From Mnemiopsis leidyi (Eukaryota > Ctenophora > Tentaculata > Lobata > Bolinopsidae), in assembly GCA_000226015.1 (NCBI GenBank), contig JH152923.1, forward strand, positions 54,678 to 86,255: DNA of 31,578 nt, read 5' to 3'. The position numbers and the translations under genes are program-made. This document shows, in pieces, positions 20,949 to 31,578 of the stretch (positions are counted from its first letter, which is position 1; every line of letters starts with the position of its first letter). The notes under the pieces are model-generated. The model ran no database searches. It was not told where the DNA came from and worked only from the letters and a program-made list of their open reading frames with translations.

Positions 20949-22722
20949 GTGCCTTCTGAATAATGTACTCTGGTCCCTGGAGTATGGTATTTGGTATCCG
21001 GTTTTATGGAATCGGGAGTATCTATATCAAAATTTGTTGCTGGCGAGATTATATTCGTCTACCGTTCTGACGAAACGTTCAGCTTTGAAAAGTTCAGCTT
21101 TGAGCTTCGAGAGTCGGGACAACCACGGCAAAACTTGTTGATGCCGAACAAAAGGATCGACAGCAACTATTAAAGTTATTGTGGCTGATCGAATACTGAT
21201 AGTGATCCTACCCGATCTTCTTCGTCAATTACTCAATTGATTCTGACAAAGTTCAGAACTCAAGCTAAAGACTAAGTACACCTCTAAAAATGACCAAATT
21301 AAAGGAACCATTAAAAACGATAAGGGTCAAATTAGCCCATCGTTATTGTTGCTCATCATGCTTAGAAATTCGATTAAGAACGATAAACAGGGTGTCTTAC
21401 AATTCTTAGACTCTTAGTTATAGTGTTTACTTATACCCATTGACCCGAAGATGTTATTGGTCGATGTCAAAACTGTGTATTGCCAATTGGTATGTGTTTA
21501 GCGTTACCTTGTCTTCTGTGTTTAACAGAGCATTTATTTTCTATTTTATCAGACCTTTGCGGGGTTTTAACATTTTTAACAACTGATTATTTGTGACAGT
21601 GCTTGATAGAGACAGAGTGCTTTTGATTTTGATTTTTAGATTTGATACCGGATTTCCGAAATAAGATAAATAGAAATCAATTGATATCCAAAAGGAAATC
21701 AATACTAATCGTAGTCTGTATTATTTGCATGCAAATAAAAAGTTATAGGACCATTTTGATTAAATATTATAGGAAATTATTAATGTTTTCGCGTAGCGAC
21801 TTATCATAGGATATTCTAGAAGTCCACTTCGCCACTGCGGAAATTGTTTATTTATCATACATTTCGGTTCTTTGTCTAGATCAACATGGCATAAAAGTAC
21901 TTGTAAGTTACTCAAATTTTTTGAAAATGATGTCTTTCAAAATTGATTGGTCGTACAGCGTTCTGAATAATCTCCTGACATTGGTTGACTATAGTCGATC
22001 GCTAACAGTAACACTGGAAACAGATAAAGTTACAGTTATTTATAGCCAGTCTCTAGATGTTTCATCATCTTTGACCAAAAAGGTTGATAAAAAGGATTGA
22101 ACATTAGTTTGTGGTTCAAAACTGTATTATTGTTAAGAAAAACGCGAGACGTTATTTACTTGAATCGTTTTTCTTTATTTTTTCATCGGATTTTGGAACT
22201 TTAAAACTTTGTTTATGACCGTGCCCTGCTTTTACATTTTATAATTCATTCAGCCCTTTTTTTCTTGTAAAAACAGCTAACAAATTTAAAAGAATGATTA
22301 CTGAAATAGAAAATCGATCAAAATTACTGATGATGATGACTGATGCCAAACAATAACAGGAATCAACATTACTTAAGATGCACTAAAATAAATAAGGGTT
22401 TCTGTCAATGATAATATTAAAAAGCTTACTAATTACAAACTATAAACTACTATATAAAATTTTCCAATCTACAAATAATTATTGAAATGAAAGCATGCTT
22501 TGTTCTATCGCTGTATCATTAAGTGTCAACCTTGTTACTGTAAAAAATGGTGTCGAAGTTATCGTGTTCCGATAAGAAGAGCTACTTTTTATCACAACAA
22601 AAATTAATTCTTCAGTTCCATTTAGAACATTTCGCTACGTTTTGACTATGCAAATCGACCAAGGTTCCAAGTTCGAAAACAGTTTCACTCTCACTCTTGT
22701 AATCATCTGTCCAGTACTTGAA
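20949..22722. other. convergent intergenic region; no gene recognised
   Basis: About 1.8 kb between the stop codons of two convergent genes. An AATAAA at 21734-21739 is a possible plus-strand polyadenylation signal, and TTTATT near 22170 a possible minus-strand one. No coding exon or RNA gene was recognised. Confidence 0.5.
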
Positions 22723-25700
22723 TTAATCCCCGTCTTTCATGATGAGAATTTTGTCACTCAACATCCAGGCTTCCTGGTCGACTGCGTTTATTCTCAGGGA
22801 TTGAACAAGATCGATTATCCTATCGTCGTTTAATAGCTCTCTGAAAATGGATTTTTTTGTGTGATTACAGATTAAAACAGTAAAACTGATATAAAAACAG
22901 ATACAGCCAAAAATGAATAAAAATTGTAAAAATTTCATAACGAGATCACTGAAAGCACGGTAATAATAGACAAAAACTAACTTAGTCAGTGTTCTTTGCT
23001 AGACCGACTGATCTTAAATAAGTTTATAAGACTAACTACTCAACAAAGATTGTTAACTGAGTTTATAAAACTTACTAAGTCTATAAAACGAACTACTCAA
23101 CTTTGATTGTTAATTAAGTTTACACACCTAACTAAGTCTTTAAAACTAACAACTCAACTAAGATTGTTAATTAAGTTTATAAAACTTACTAACTAACAAC
23201 TCAACTATAATAGTTAATTAAGTTTATACATCTAACCAAGCCTATAAAACTAACAACTCAACTTTAATAATTAATTAAGTTTATACATCTAACTAAGCCT
23301 ATAAAACTAACAACTCAACTATAATTGTTAATTAAGTTTATACAACTAACTAAGCCTATAAAACTAACAACTCAACTATAATTGATGTTAATTAAGTTTA
23401 TACAACTAACTAAGTCTATAGAACTAACAATTCATCTATAATTGTTAATTAAGTTTACTAAAACTAACTAACTAACAACTCAATTATAATAGTTAATTAA
23501 GTTTATACATCTTACTAATCCTATAAACTAACAACTCAACTATAATTGTCAATTAAGTTTATACAACTAACTAAGGCTATTATAAAACTAACAACTCAAC
23601 TATAATTGTTAACTGCAACTAACCTGTCGTGTTCCACGAGCAAGTAAAGGATCTTTGCCGCGACACATTGCATTACGTTGTCCTGTGTGGTTACCAAGGT
23701 AACCAATACCTCTCGAATATCAACACTGCAGTTCACCACTTCTTGCATCGTCTGAAATGTCAGACACAAGTTTATTTTTTACGTAATTTGATAAGTTTAT
23801 TAAAATATGTAAGTCCGTCGCTTTACTTACACTAAACAACTATAAGTCTGAAATTATAGGAGTATCAGAATCAGTAGTATAAACAAAGGTGCTATCGTAC
23901 ATATTGATTGGATTTAAAAGACAGGTTTTACCTCAGTATTGTCCACAAAGTAAAGAAGGAGTTTGGCCTGGTTTTACCTCAGTATTGTCCACAAAGTAAA
24001 GAAGGAGTTTGGCGGAAATGGTTCTCACTTGAAGGTCTGTAGCTTTACTTATTATACTAGACAACAGAGGCTGAAATTGTAACAGTGAAATCATAACAGA
24101 AGAAAGGGTAACCCCCAGGGGATTGCCAACTGCAGGAGTTCGAAAAGCGATGGAAGTATTTTATATGTGACTTCTGAAAGAGACAATTTCAACTTGCAAC
24201 GGGGCCGTATGTTATCTTACAGCTATGAAATTAGGGTGCGAAGTAATAGATCCAGGGGAAGTAAGAGCGATCATCTCCAATGTTTGCAGACAAAGCTGTT
24301 GTGTTATGTGATCTGAGCACCGGATCATACGTTCAAACACTGGAACTGAAAATTGTAAAGCGTGTGAGATTGATAAAATATTATAGCCAACGTTTTGATT
24401 TACGTGTGAGATAAATAAATACAATAGATTGATAAAATATAATAGCCAACGAACTAACATTGAAATTATCGGATATCTTTTAAGATTCAAGTTTTATATA
24501 AAAAAGTAGTTATACCGTATTTCCTGTGCTTCAGAAGTTCGCCCCTAAGATTGTCAGAGAAACTGACGTCGAGGAAGATTCCAGCGACGAGTCTGACACA
24601 TTCCATTTTACACGTGTTGATCACGTGACACAGGTCGTCCATTCTGCAGTTTGTGAAGTTTTAATTTGGGCCGTTTGGCGTTTGAAGCGTGCTTGAAATG
24701 GATAAACTGTTCAAGTCTTTATTGCAGAAAGCTTAACTGATGTCGTTTGAAAAATCCATCATATAATTATAAGCTATAGGGGAAGTTTTTACACTATATT
24801 GGTTATAAAGTTAACAGTAAACACAGTTACAGAGACTGAAAGTACTGGCTCGGTAATTACCAATTACTGACCCGTTTTCACCGAGCACATGAACCATTAC
24901 ATCCTCGTTATCTTGACATAGCTGGCAGATTGCCAACAAACTCTCCTTCACAATGTGAGTGTCGGTGGAGTGGAGGGCGAACATCAGCGTGTTTACTCCT
25001 CCAATCTCAACAAACTCGTTCTGGAGGGTTTCAGTTAGGTCAATCGACACACGGTAATATGTTACAGGGACATACAGGGACATATCAATCGGTTAAACCT
25101 CCGTATGCAGAACATGAGAAAATGAATTGAGAGTAGCGAGCATCGAGAAAGTTATTACTCAATAACCTGTATTGACTTGATTGTGAGAAGTTCAGAAATA
25201 GCCTCGATGGCGTATCCACGGACTCCTTCGTCTTCCGATAAAGCTAGATCTATGAGAACCTGCAATCTGAAGATTCAGTTTACTTACAAGTTCTTTTAGA
25301 TTGATCTGCAATATAGATTCTGATATTCAAGTAAATTTAAAGGTTGAAACTATTAACTAACTAAATAAATTCGGTCACTACAATTATCGATCGAATCTAT
25401 TTTGGTCTACACGCGCGCGCGAAAAATGTACTATACTGGCTGCAGCTAGGAGTGAATTACTAGTTTAAATTTGCTTCGGCGTTTGCGCGCGCGGTGAAGT
25501 ACTCAAGTTAATCATGGTGGCACAGAGAGCCAAGTCAGAGGGATCCTAGAGCGATATGCCTCAATTAGCAAGAGTGTAATTGTATTTACAGAGAAGTGTG
25601 ACGTAAAAATGAGAATGTAGAGCTTACCCTCCCTCAGCGACCAGGGCGAACTTATTGTCCACATTGGAGGCAGCGAGATTTGCGAGATCTAAACCGGCAC

Positions 25701-27867
25701 TTCTCTGTTCTTTAACGCTGTCCAGTAAAGTTAGTGTTAGATGAATACGTTAAGAATTATCTAACGATAGTGATAATTTTCTAGTGATTGCGATCCAACA
25801 TATTTTGTCCTCTCCTTAAAGGGCTAGGTATGTCCAAAAAATGTGGACCCACCTTTTACTTTTGGCGGCAGCAAATATGTACTTGATATCTCTTATCTCT
25901 ACAAGGACCGGCTCTATAAAGTTACCAATCTGAAATAGGATCAAAATAGAATAGAGAGCTAAGTTTATTCCACGTTTGGGTTATCAAAGTGAGGGTATTT
26001 AGATATCCTAATTTTGTCCCTAATAGATACAAAATTTATTCAAGCAGATCAACATACTGTCGATTTCATTTAGTTTAGAATAAATAAACTTCGTGTTTTC
26101 TACTTCGATTGTGCCCTATAAACTGTCACTTACCTGGAACTTGAAATTTGCCCACAATAGCGTGGATAGCACGAAGAAACCAAAGAAACCGACAGATTCA
26201 AAGACGTAGAGAGCAAAGGAAAAGTAGACTATCTCTGAACAAGGGAAAGCAGGCAGTGTAGTGATGTAGCGGCAAACATTCGACTGAAAAGGTTTATACT
26301 AGAATTACAATTCTCGATTTAACTTATTATAGAAAGTTAATCCATTGAAGGACGCAAATATATATTGATGTTTCATAAACTAAGATTTAAGAATACCACA
26401 ATATTAACGATAAAACAAACAAACAAATCTGAAAAACAGTTTTGCAGTAGAAAAAACCGAAAATAAAATTTCAGCAAAACAAACAATACTAACTTCCAGG
26501 CTAGCAAGGAGTCCGAGGTTTACCGCAAACAAAGCCAAAGCACAAAACGATATTGCTAGGATCCTGAGGTCGTCTCTGAAATAAAAAGATAAGAAGAATG
26601 TTATCATTCAATGTTATTGGAATGTCATTGGACTATTGAAACATTTAAGTATTGGAATATCGGAACATTTAAATATTGCATATATTTAAGCACTACGATT
26701 TTGGAAAATTGCCATACGTTGAGTTAGTTCTTCGTTAAATGATATGTCATAAAAAGAGTAAAAACTAGTAATAAACAAGTAATGAAAACGTAGTAAAAAG
26801 AACAAAAAGCAGCTACAAAAAACAAGTAACATACCTCTCGTTGACACGAAGATAAAATCCGGAGAGTCGAGTGTATTTAGGACAAACGTACAGAGCCAGC
26901 AGAGCAAAAACGCACTTGTAGAAGGCAGTAAACCAGTATTCTGTGAGGAAGGTTATGAAGCCGAACACGAACAGCACCCAAATCCAAACCTGTAGGGGGA
27001 CTTGTAAGTAGAGGAAGTGGAACCGGTATTTTCCTGGCTGGAACCGGTACGTACTTATCCTAACCGGTACCGGTACTTATCCTAACCGGTTGTTGCAAAC
27101 GAAGTCGTCCTTATTGGAAATCAATATTGTGTAAAGAATTACTGAATGAAATTTTGTACGGAGATAAGTATTACCTGTAAGTCATTGCAGAGTTTCTCAC
27201 GCCGTTTCAAGGTGTTAACTTCTTTAAATAACATTCTCTGTAATGTATCTTCGTTCTCCCTGAACACAAAAAACTTTCTAAGTCTCATTTCAAAGTCTCA
27301 TTTCAAAATTCCAAGTTAAATTCCTTTTCAAATGTTTCACTACAAGTTATGACAACGACTTACTTTCGAATAAATACCTAGACTGGAGGGAGGAAGCGGA
27401 AGAAATGAGGGGGTGGTCGGTCAGGGACTTATTGGACAGTGGAATCATGTTGATCACGTGACTGTCTACTATGCCATAGTCCTGCAAGGTTTTGTAACAA
27501 TCTGATCAGTGGCTTAAGATAAAGTTAATCATGAACCAGCTGAAGTTCATACTAAAACTAAAGTTACCTTCTTTTAGAAATACAGTATTTAACACAGTAT
27601 AACTGCTGACAGTTTTTTCCTGCCACTGTTATATTTACTTAAAGTTTATTTCATTGTACTCTTATCTACATTATCCATGCAAAATCTTATTTTAAGGATC
27701 TGGATGGAACAAACCTCTATCGTTGCCGAATCCTTCAGATACTGATTTTTGAATTTCAATCGGAATTGGTGAGAACCACGACCCATTTCATAAAGAATGT
27801 GAAGAATGTTCGCCTTAAGGCGAGCGATGGAGTCTTTACCATTGCATGATATGACAAAGGTGCGTCC
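22723..27867 (-). CDS. ubiquitin-like / multi-transmembrane / armadillo-repeat protein (15 exons)
   Basis: Exons (minus strand): 27867-27715, 27481-27378, 27259-27175, 26989-26835, 26575-26494, 26283-26134, 25929-25853, 25717-25628, 25266-25167, 25020-24872, 24643-24516, 24345-24221, 24070-23978, 23751-23624 and 22840-22723. All junctions are GT/AG and in phase, giving 578 residues and a TAA stop. Residues 1-70 form a ubiquitin-like fold (DSIARLKANIL, FRLKFKNQYLKDSATIED, YGIVDSHVINMIPL). A basic helix follows (87-114), then hydrophobic segments near 115-150 (likely two), 170-190 and 212-238. From about 245 to the end are short helical armadillo-like repeats (AEGGLQVLIDLALSEDEG, IGGVNTLMFALHSTD, VKESLLAICQLC, QVRTISAKLLLYFVDN). 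Exact partner and function are unknown; membrane-linked ubiquitin-pathway or trafficking work is inferred. I do not recognise a named family with this order. The N-terminal exon is not settled. Confidence 0.8.
23030..23616. repeat. 57-bp AT-rich minisatellite, about 11 copies, intronic
   Basis: Copies contain TTAATTAAGTTTATACA, CTAACTAAGCCTATAAAACT and AACAACTCAACTATAATTG in order, with length variants. The array fills most of the last intron of the Ubl/armadillo gene and ends 7 bp from the donor at 23623. No open frame survives in it. Confidence 0.92.
23924..24013. repeat. 46-bp tandem duplication spanning an exon end and its splice donor
   Basis: GGTTTTACCTCAGTATTG and the sequence that follows occur at 23924 and again at 23970, almost identical for 44 bp of the 46-bp period. 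On the minus strand this duplicates the last codons of the exon (LLLYFVDNTE) and its donor GAG|GTAAAACC. The proximal donor (exon end 23978) keeps the reading frame. The distal one (exon end 23932) would add 46 nt and lead to a TGA. Confidence 0.95.
25413..25496. repeat. two alternating CG tracts in an AT-rich intron
   Basis: CACGCGCGCGCG (about 25411-25422) and GCGCGCGCGG (about 25484-25493) lie about 60 bp apart in an intron of the Ubl/armadillo gene. Alternating CG is the classic Z-DNA-prone sequence and is rare in this AT-rich window. Confidence 0.75.
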
Positions 27868-27961
27868 CTGAAAATACCCACTATACCTCTTAATAAATAT
27901 CGTTAAAGCACAGCTACTGTAGTAGTACCTTAAGAAAATTAAATCAGACCTTGTCATTTAC

Positions 27962-28057
27962 GCATAATTCGTACAATAATCGTTGATATTTCAAATTCTT
28001 TGTTAAAATATTTGATAGTTCTGGGGATTTGTGAATGTGTCGCAAGTAAACCTTCAT
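27962..28057 (-). CDS. candidate first coding exon of the Ubl/armadillo gene
   Basis: An ATG at 28057 opens 32 codons (MKVYLRHIHKSPELS...) ending at a GTAAAT donor in phase 0, which matches the phase-0 acceptor of the ubiquitin-like exon 94 bp away. A second phase-0 donor (AAG|GTCTGA) lies 12 nt on. The residues have no family pattern, so this is supported only by phase and spacing. Confidence 0.3.
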
Positions 28058-28880
28058 TCCTCAAATTTTTTTGGACCTGTTTTACAGTGAGACTTCGAAC
28101 TCCGTCCAACCATTCTAGAACTGTTAAAATCGTGTGAAATCCGGCATTAAGTTGGTCAGATGATTTGTTTGTGTAACGAAGGTATGCAGATCAGGAATTT
28201 TGAGTTCAGGCCAACCGGAATGAATCATTTTTCGGGAAGAAATTAACTACGAAATGCTTAAATTGTTTGCTTTGTAGTGCTTCAGTGAAGCTTCACTGCC
28301 TCAGCGAGACCCCAGCCACAATGATAGTGAAAATGGCCTGCAACGGGAGATCGAACTTCAATCCGATATAAATGAAGCATTTTTCAACGTTACATAGCTA
28401 AGCTACAATGGTGTGTGCAGTAGCATTTTCGCTGCCAGTGTCAGTTTGGCGGTGATGTGATCTGAAGTTGCGAGGTCCGGTGTTTCACTGTAGATCTCCG
28501 CAGTCAATTACTCCAAAAGCAAAAGTAGGAGCAATACCAGAAATTTTGCATGATGGTCATTAAATGATTGCGGAAGTTTGAAATGTGTCAAGATACAATT
28601 CTAGTGGACCAATTAGTAAATCATTACTTAAGAGTGTCCTTCCCTATGAACGGAGGTCTGGAACCATCAAATCTGACTGTCCTTACTAACTTTAAAGAAT
28701 GAAAGGTACTGAGGTAGCAAGGGTGGGTGCGTAAATCTAGCGGTCTGCACTCTCCCGTATCAGCCTTAGTATCTAGTCTGTCCCTATTGTTTTACTGCCA
28801 TTATCCACACTTTCTTGTCGGCACATGTGTAAATTGGGTGTAGGCCCTGTTTCAGACCTTCTAACCTTCACTATCAAAAC
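28058..28880. other. no gene recognised
   Basis: This is the region upstream of the Ubl/armadillo gene, where its promoter and any further 5' exon should lie. I saw no coding exon or RNA gene that I can support. Confidence 0.45.
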
Positions 28881-29773
28881 TAGGAACCGACCGGATATCC
28901 GGCTGAATCTGGTTCCGGCCGGATATCCGGCTTCAAAATCCGGTTCGGTTCCGGTCCGGTTTCAAAACAATTTGCCGGATTTCAACCGGAAATTATATTT
29001 TTTCAAATGAAATTTGTTTGAAAATTTTTTTCAAATCAAATAACTGGGACTAGTCCCACTAACTGGTACCAGTCCCACTAACTGGGATCAGTCCCACTAA
29101 CTGGGACCAGTCCCACTAGCTGGGACCAGTCCCACTAACTGGGACCAGTGGAATGCACTCGTGTGACATGTATAGTTGTACTCTGCGGCGACAGATTAGG
29201 TCACGTGGCTCTCATTTAGTCACGTGACCCCGCAATACCATACGAAATACAGAGGTCACGTGACCGAAGCCTGCTGTTGTAATGATTCTTCTGCTTGGGA
29301 ACGTGGGATCCGAAATCTTCCCAGCGGCGAGCTGTAGAACTTGTTAGCCAATTCTCGTTAGTACTCCCGAGCACGTCTCATATCATATTATGTCGTCAAA
29401 GCAGAAAACCTAATCTGTGTGGCCCTATTTTACTGTACGAACTGAATCTCGTTATAAAGTAGGCAAATGGTTAAAGATAAAATTATTATACCAAGATCAT
29501 CAATTATACCTTATCTATATTATTAGATTAGTTACATTACTACATTTATGACCCATGATTAGTTACGCTTTTTTCCTATGTCAAATTTAAAGTTTCAAAA
29601 ATTTATTATCGATCAAAAAACGACCAAAATAGAATTTCCGGCCAAATCCGGCTACCCAAATTTTTGATAAAAAACACCTGTTTCCGGTCCGGCAAAATCC
29701 GGCAAACCGGAAATAAGATCCATTCCGGCCATTTCCGGTCCGGCAGCCAAAATCCTGGACCGGTCGGTTCCTA
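28881..29773. mobile_element. hAT-like non-autonomous DNA transposon (893 bp)
   Basis: The ends are perfect 14-bp terminal inverted repeats: TAGGAACCGACCGG at 28881-28894 and its complement at 29760-29773. The flanks ATCAAAAC (28873-28880) and TTCAAAAC (29774-29781) form an 8-bp target duplication with one mismatch. An 8-bp duplication is typical of the hAT superfamily. Both subterminal regions are dense in CCGG/TCCGGC motifs, as expected of transposase-binding repeats. No transposase open frame is present, so it is non-autonomous. The interior holds palindromic 19-bp repeats and three CACGTG sites. Superfamily assignment rests on duplication length and layout only. Confidence 0.8.
29041..29149. 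repeat. 19-bp palindromic tandem repeat inside the transposon
   Basis: About six copies of TAACTGGGACCAGTCCCAC occur. GGGAC and GTCCC pair within a unit, and AGTCCC and GGGACT pair across units. The block can form several alternative hairpins or cruciforms. Confidence 0.93.
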
Positions 29774-30043
29774 TTCAAAACAGTATCTTAAAGGCACAAT
29801 GAATTTAAAGAAGCTTAAATTCTTGTGGTGGGCCTGCGTCAGTGTGAAGAAGATTCAATAATGTATACAGAGCAGTTTCTAATAGAACTATGAAAGGTAT
29901 ATTAGGGTGGTGGCAACCACCCCAGAAAAGACACTTCACCAGAAATTTTTAAACCTCGAGACTATTCTCAATCGATTTTTCATCAAATTTTAGTCCGGGT
30001 TCAAAAAAAGGAAGAAAAAAAAGTTGCCGACCCTCCCCCCAAA

Positions 30044-30360
30044 TAATTGGAGCACAAACGGTAAGAGATAGAGACTTGAAACTTTCAGATTAGGTAGATT
30101 TCATCACGTTTTTTTGGCCAAGGCTATGTTAAAAATCGATCCGACCCCTGTAAGAGCCCTTCGAGGCCTTACAGGCCCTTAAAAAGGCCCAGAAAGTCTC
30201 CAAATCGGGGGACGAATTGGAGTCCAAACGGAAAGAGATAGAGTCATGAAAATTTCAGGTATTGTAGTTTTAGCAAGTTCTGTGGCTTAGGTTATGTGAA
30301 AATTTGATCTGAATGCCTTTAAGGGCATTTAAAGGCCTTAAAGGCCTTAAAGGCCCCAAA
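30044..30360. repeat. imperfect direct duplication of about 175 bp
   Basis: Copy 1 begins near 30044 (ATTGGAGCACAAACGGTAAG, then AGATAGAG). Copy 2 begins near 30219 (ATTGGAGTCCAAACGGAAAG, then AGATAGAG). Both continue through a TTTCAG, a GGC(C/T)-A-GG-TATGT core and end in TTAAAGGCC-type runs. It may be a fragment of a dispersed repeat family. Confidence 0.75.
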
Positions 30361-30423
30361 ATGGAAATGTTCAACTTTCAGCTAGGAAAAAAGTTAAACC
30401 AGTATTTTGACGTAAAATTTGAC

Positions 30424-30595
30424 GAGAAATCAAAATTTGATAGTTTCAAATCCAAAAATCATCACGTGACCCCTTAATGGTAAATTAAAATGGTAATTTT
30501 CCAAAATGGTAATTTTCGACTTTGAGCTAGTAGAATTGACAAGGACTTTGACAAGGAATCCGAATTTCATAGTTTCGAATCCGAAAAATCATCAC
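30424..30595. repeat. two diverged 42-bp direct copies
   Basis: 30424-30465 and about 30553-30595 share AATC(A/C)(A/G)AATTT(G/C)ATAGTTTC followed by a run ending AAAAATCATCAC. One copy ends in ATCACGTGAC and the other in ATCACACC. Confidence 0.75.
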
Positions 30596-31324
30596 ACCTA
30601 TAGCCGAAAAATGAAAATTTTCAACTTGAGATCGCAAGGAATCTGAAAACCATGTGTCTTTTCCGGCTGGAGGTACGCTTTGGGTTTTGCAACTGATTAC
30701 AAAATGAAAAATATACAATACTCACGATGAATGTTGGACTACTTATATAAAGTAGCATCCCTTTCCAAATATCTTTACTCCTACTCCATTGTCTATGCCA
30801 TCTAGTGAAGAAGTAATGACTGAATAGGCAATATATTCATTAATGTGCAATATGCTCATCAATACGCAATCAATTAAGCAGTATCCAAGAAGCCCGACCC
30901 CATACTGGTTCTGCAATCCCCGAACCAGTACTCGAACCAGTCCGGACTAGTTATGACATGATAACAAGTAGGTCACAGATTGCAGATGCAAATTGCTGAA
31001 TGAAAGTTGTGACGTAATGATGGGATGTTGTTGGGGATGTTGTAAATTAGTAAGTCACGCACAGACTTGTTCACTTGATAAATAATAATAAATAATAAAT
31101 AATTGATAATGATGCCAGCATCATCACACCTAAACTCTAAAACTATCTTAAAAACTCTAAATTCAATAACTATTAAACACAATCTTTAAAACCTTTAAAA
31201 TATTATTGAATAGCAAATGTATCCAAGTTAATTTAACCTAATAGATGTTTATAAACTTCTTTTTAGCAACAAAATGGTTATCTTTTAGTAAACTGTTATG
31301 CTTTATCTTGTTCTCCAAGTAACT

Positions 31325-31480
31325 TCAACTTTCAATACGGTTCAAAACTTCATCCGAAATATCCCAATAATGCCCACTGCTAGACGTCCCAAGGGCTATA
31401 GATTTACTCTTAAAAATCTCTAAATTACTTTTAAAAGCATCCAAAGATGATGCAGTCTTAACCTCAATAGGTAACTTATT
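31325..31480 (-). mobile_element. non-LTR retrotransposon reverse-transcriptase ORF remnant (C-terminal end)
   Basis: The minus strand reads NKLPIEVKTASSLDAFKSNL and continues about 30 residues to a TGA at 31325. The W-N-x-LP-x2-V-x2-A-x-S-x3-F-K-x2-L pattern is the usual C-terminal signature of non-LTR (LINE-type) reverse-transcriptase proteins. An in-frame TAA lies about nine bases upstream of the Asn codon, in a CTTA microsatellite, so this is a dead fragment. The sequence to 31578 may belong to the same element. Confidence 0.65.
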
Positions 31481-31578
31481 ACTTACTTACTTTGTTACTT
31501 TGTTGTGGTTTATCCTCGAGCAGGAAAGGTCATCAGATGTCTGACCACCGTGTTGGTGTGAAGTCCACGAGCGAATTT

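Larger units (their letters stand above)
29774..31324. other. repeat-rich region without recognised genes
   Basis: After the transposon the sequence is mostly low-complexity or duplicated. It includes direct repeats at 30044-30360 and 30424-30595, AAGGCCTT runs near 30331-30352, and a TAA-rich tract at about 31078-31105. No coding exon or RNA gene was seen. Confidence 0.5.

Noticed and set aside
28255..28400. Possible tRNA-derived repeat (TCGAACTTC B-box-like string)
   Set aside because: The A-box and B-box spacing and order do not fit and no cloverleaf could be drawn.

Overview
The window looks like nuclear DNA from an invertebrate animal. The genes are split into short exons (77-171 bp, with one 1.8-kb exon) by AT-rich introns with GT/AG ends. 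One gene encodes a TGF-beta-superfamily type II-like receptor kinase, a family restricted to animals, and another a glycine N-methyltransferase. Composition is AT-rich with many minisatellites. An early-branching metazoan (sponge, ctenophore or cnidarian) would fit, but I cannot place it further. All gene models were built by hand from exon phase, splice-site bases and protein pattern; no search was run.

Layout. 1-1040 is a 30-bp minisatellite. 1945-5919 (+) holds seven 3' exons of a type II TGF-beta/activin receptor-like kinase. The intron before its catalytic-loop exon ends in an array of 46-bp copies of the splice acceptor plus the first codons of that exon. 6024-6368 is a 21-bp minisatellite, probably in the kinase 3'UTR. 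7116-9964 (-) is a complete five-exon gene for a 780-residue type I membrane protein. It has a signal peptide, a Cys-rich acidic ectodomain, one transmembrane helix, a long coiled coil and a C-terminal block resembling the microtubule-binding stalk of dynein heavy chain. 9965-13911 is a wide region with no gene seen between two divergent genes. 13912-20948 (+) is a five-exon gene for a 219-residue dual-specificity-phosphatase-like protein whose catalytic Cys is replaced by Ser. Its 5.2-kb second intron contains an intronless glycine N-methyltransferase gene on the opposite strand (14890-15834). 22723-27867 (-) is a 15-exon gene for a protein with an N-terminal ubiquitin-like domain, about four membrane segments and a C-terminal armadillo-like array; its first exon is uncertain. 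28881-29773 is a hAT-like non-autonomous transposon with terminal inverted repeats and a near-perfect 8-bp target duplication. 31325-31480 (-) carries the C-terminal remnant of a non-LTR retrotransposon reverse-transcriptase ORF.

The genes do not form an obvious pathway. The strongest cross-cutting observation is that three tandem duplications (46, 46 and 57 bp) start at or straddle splice junctions in three different genes. The most unusual proteins are the membrane-anchored dynein-stalk-like protein and the Ubl/multi-TM/armadillo protein.
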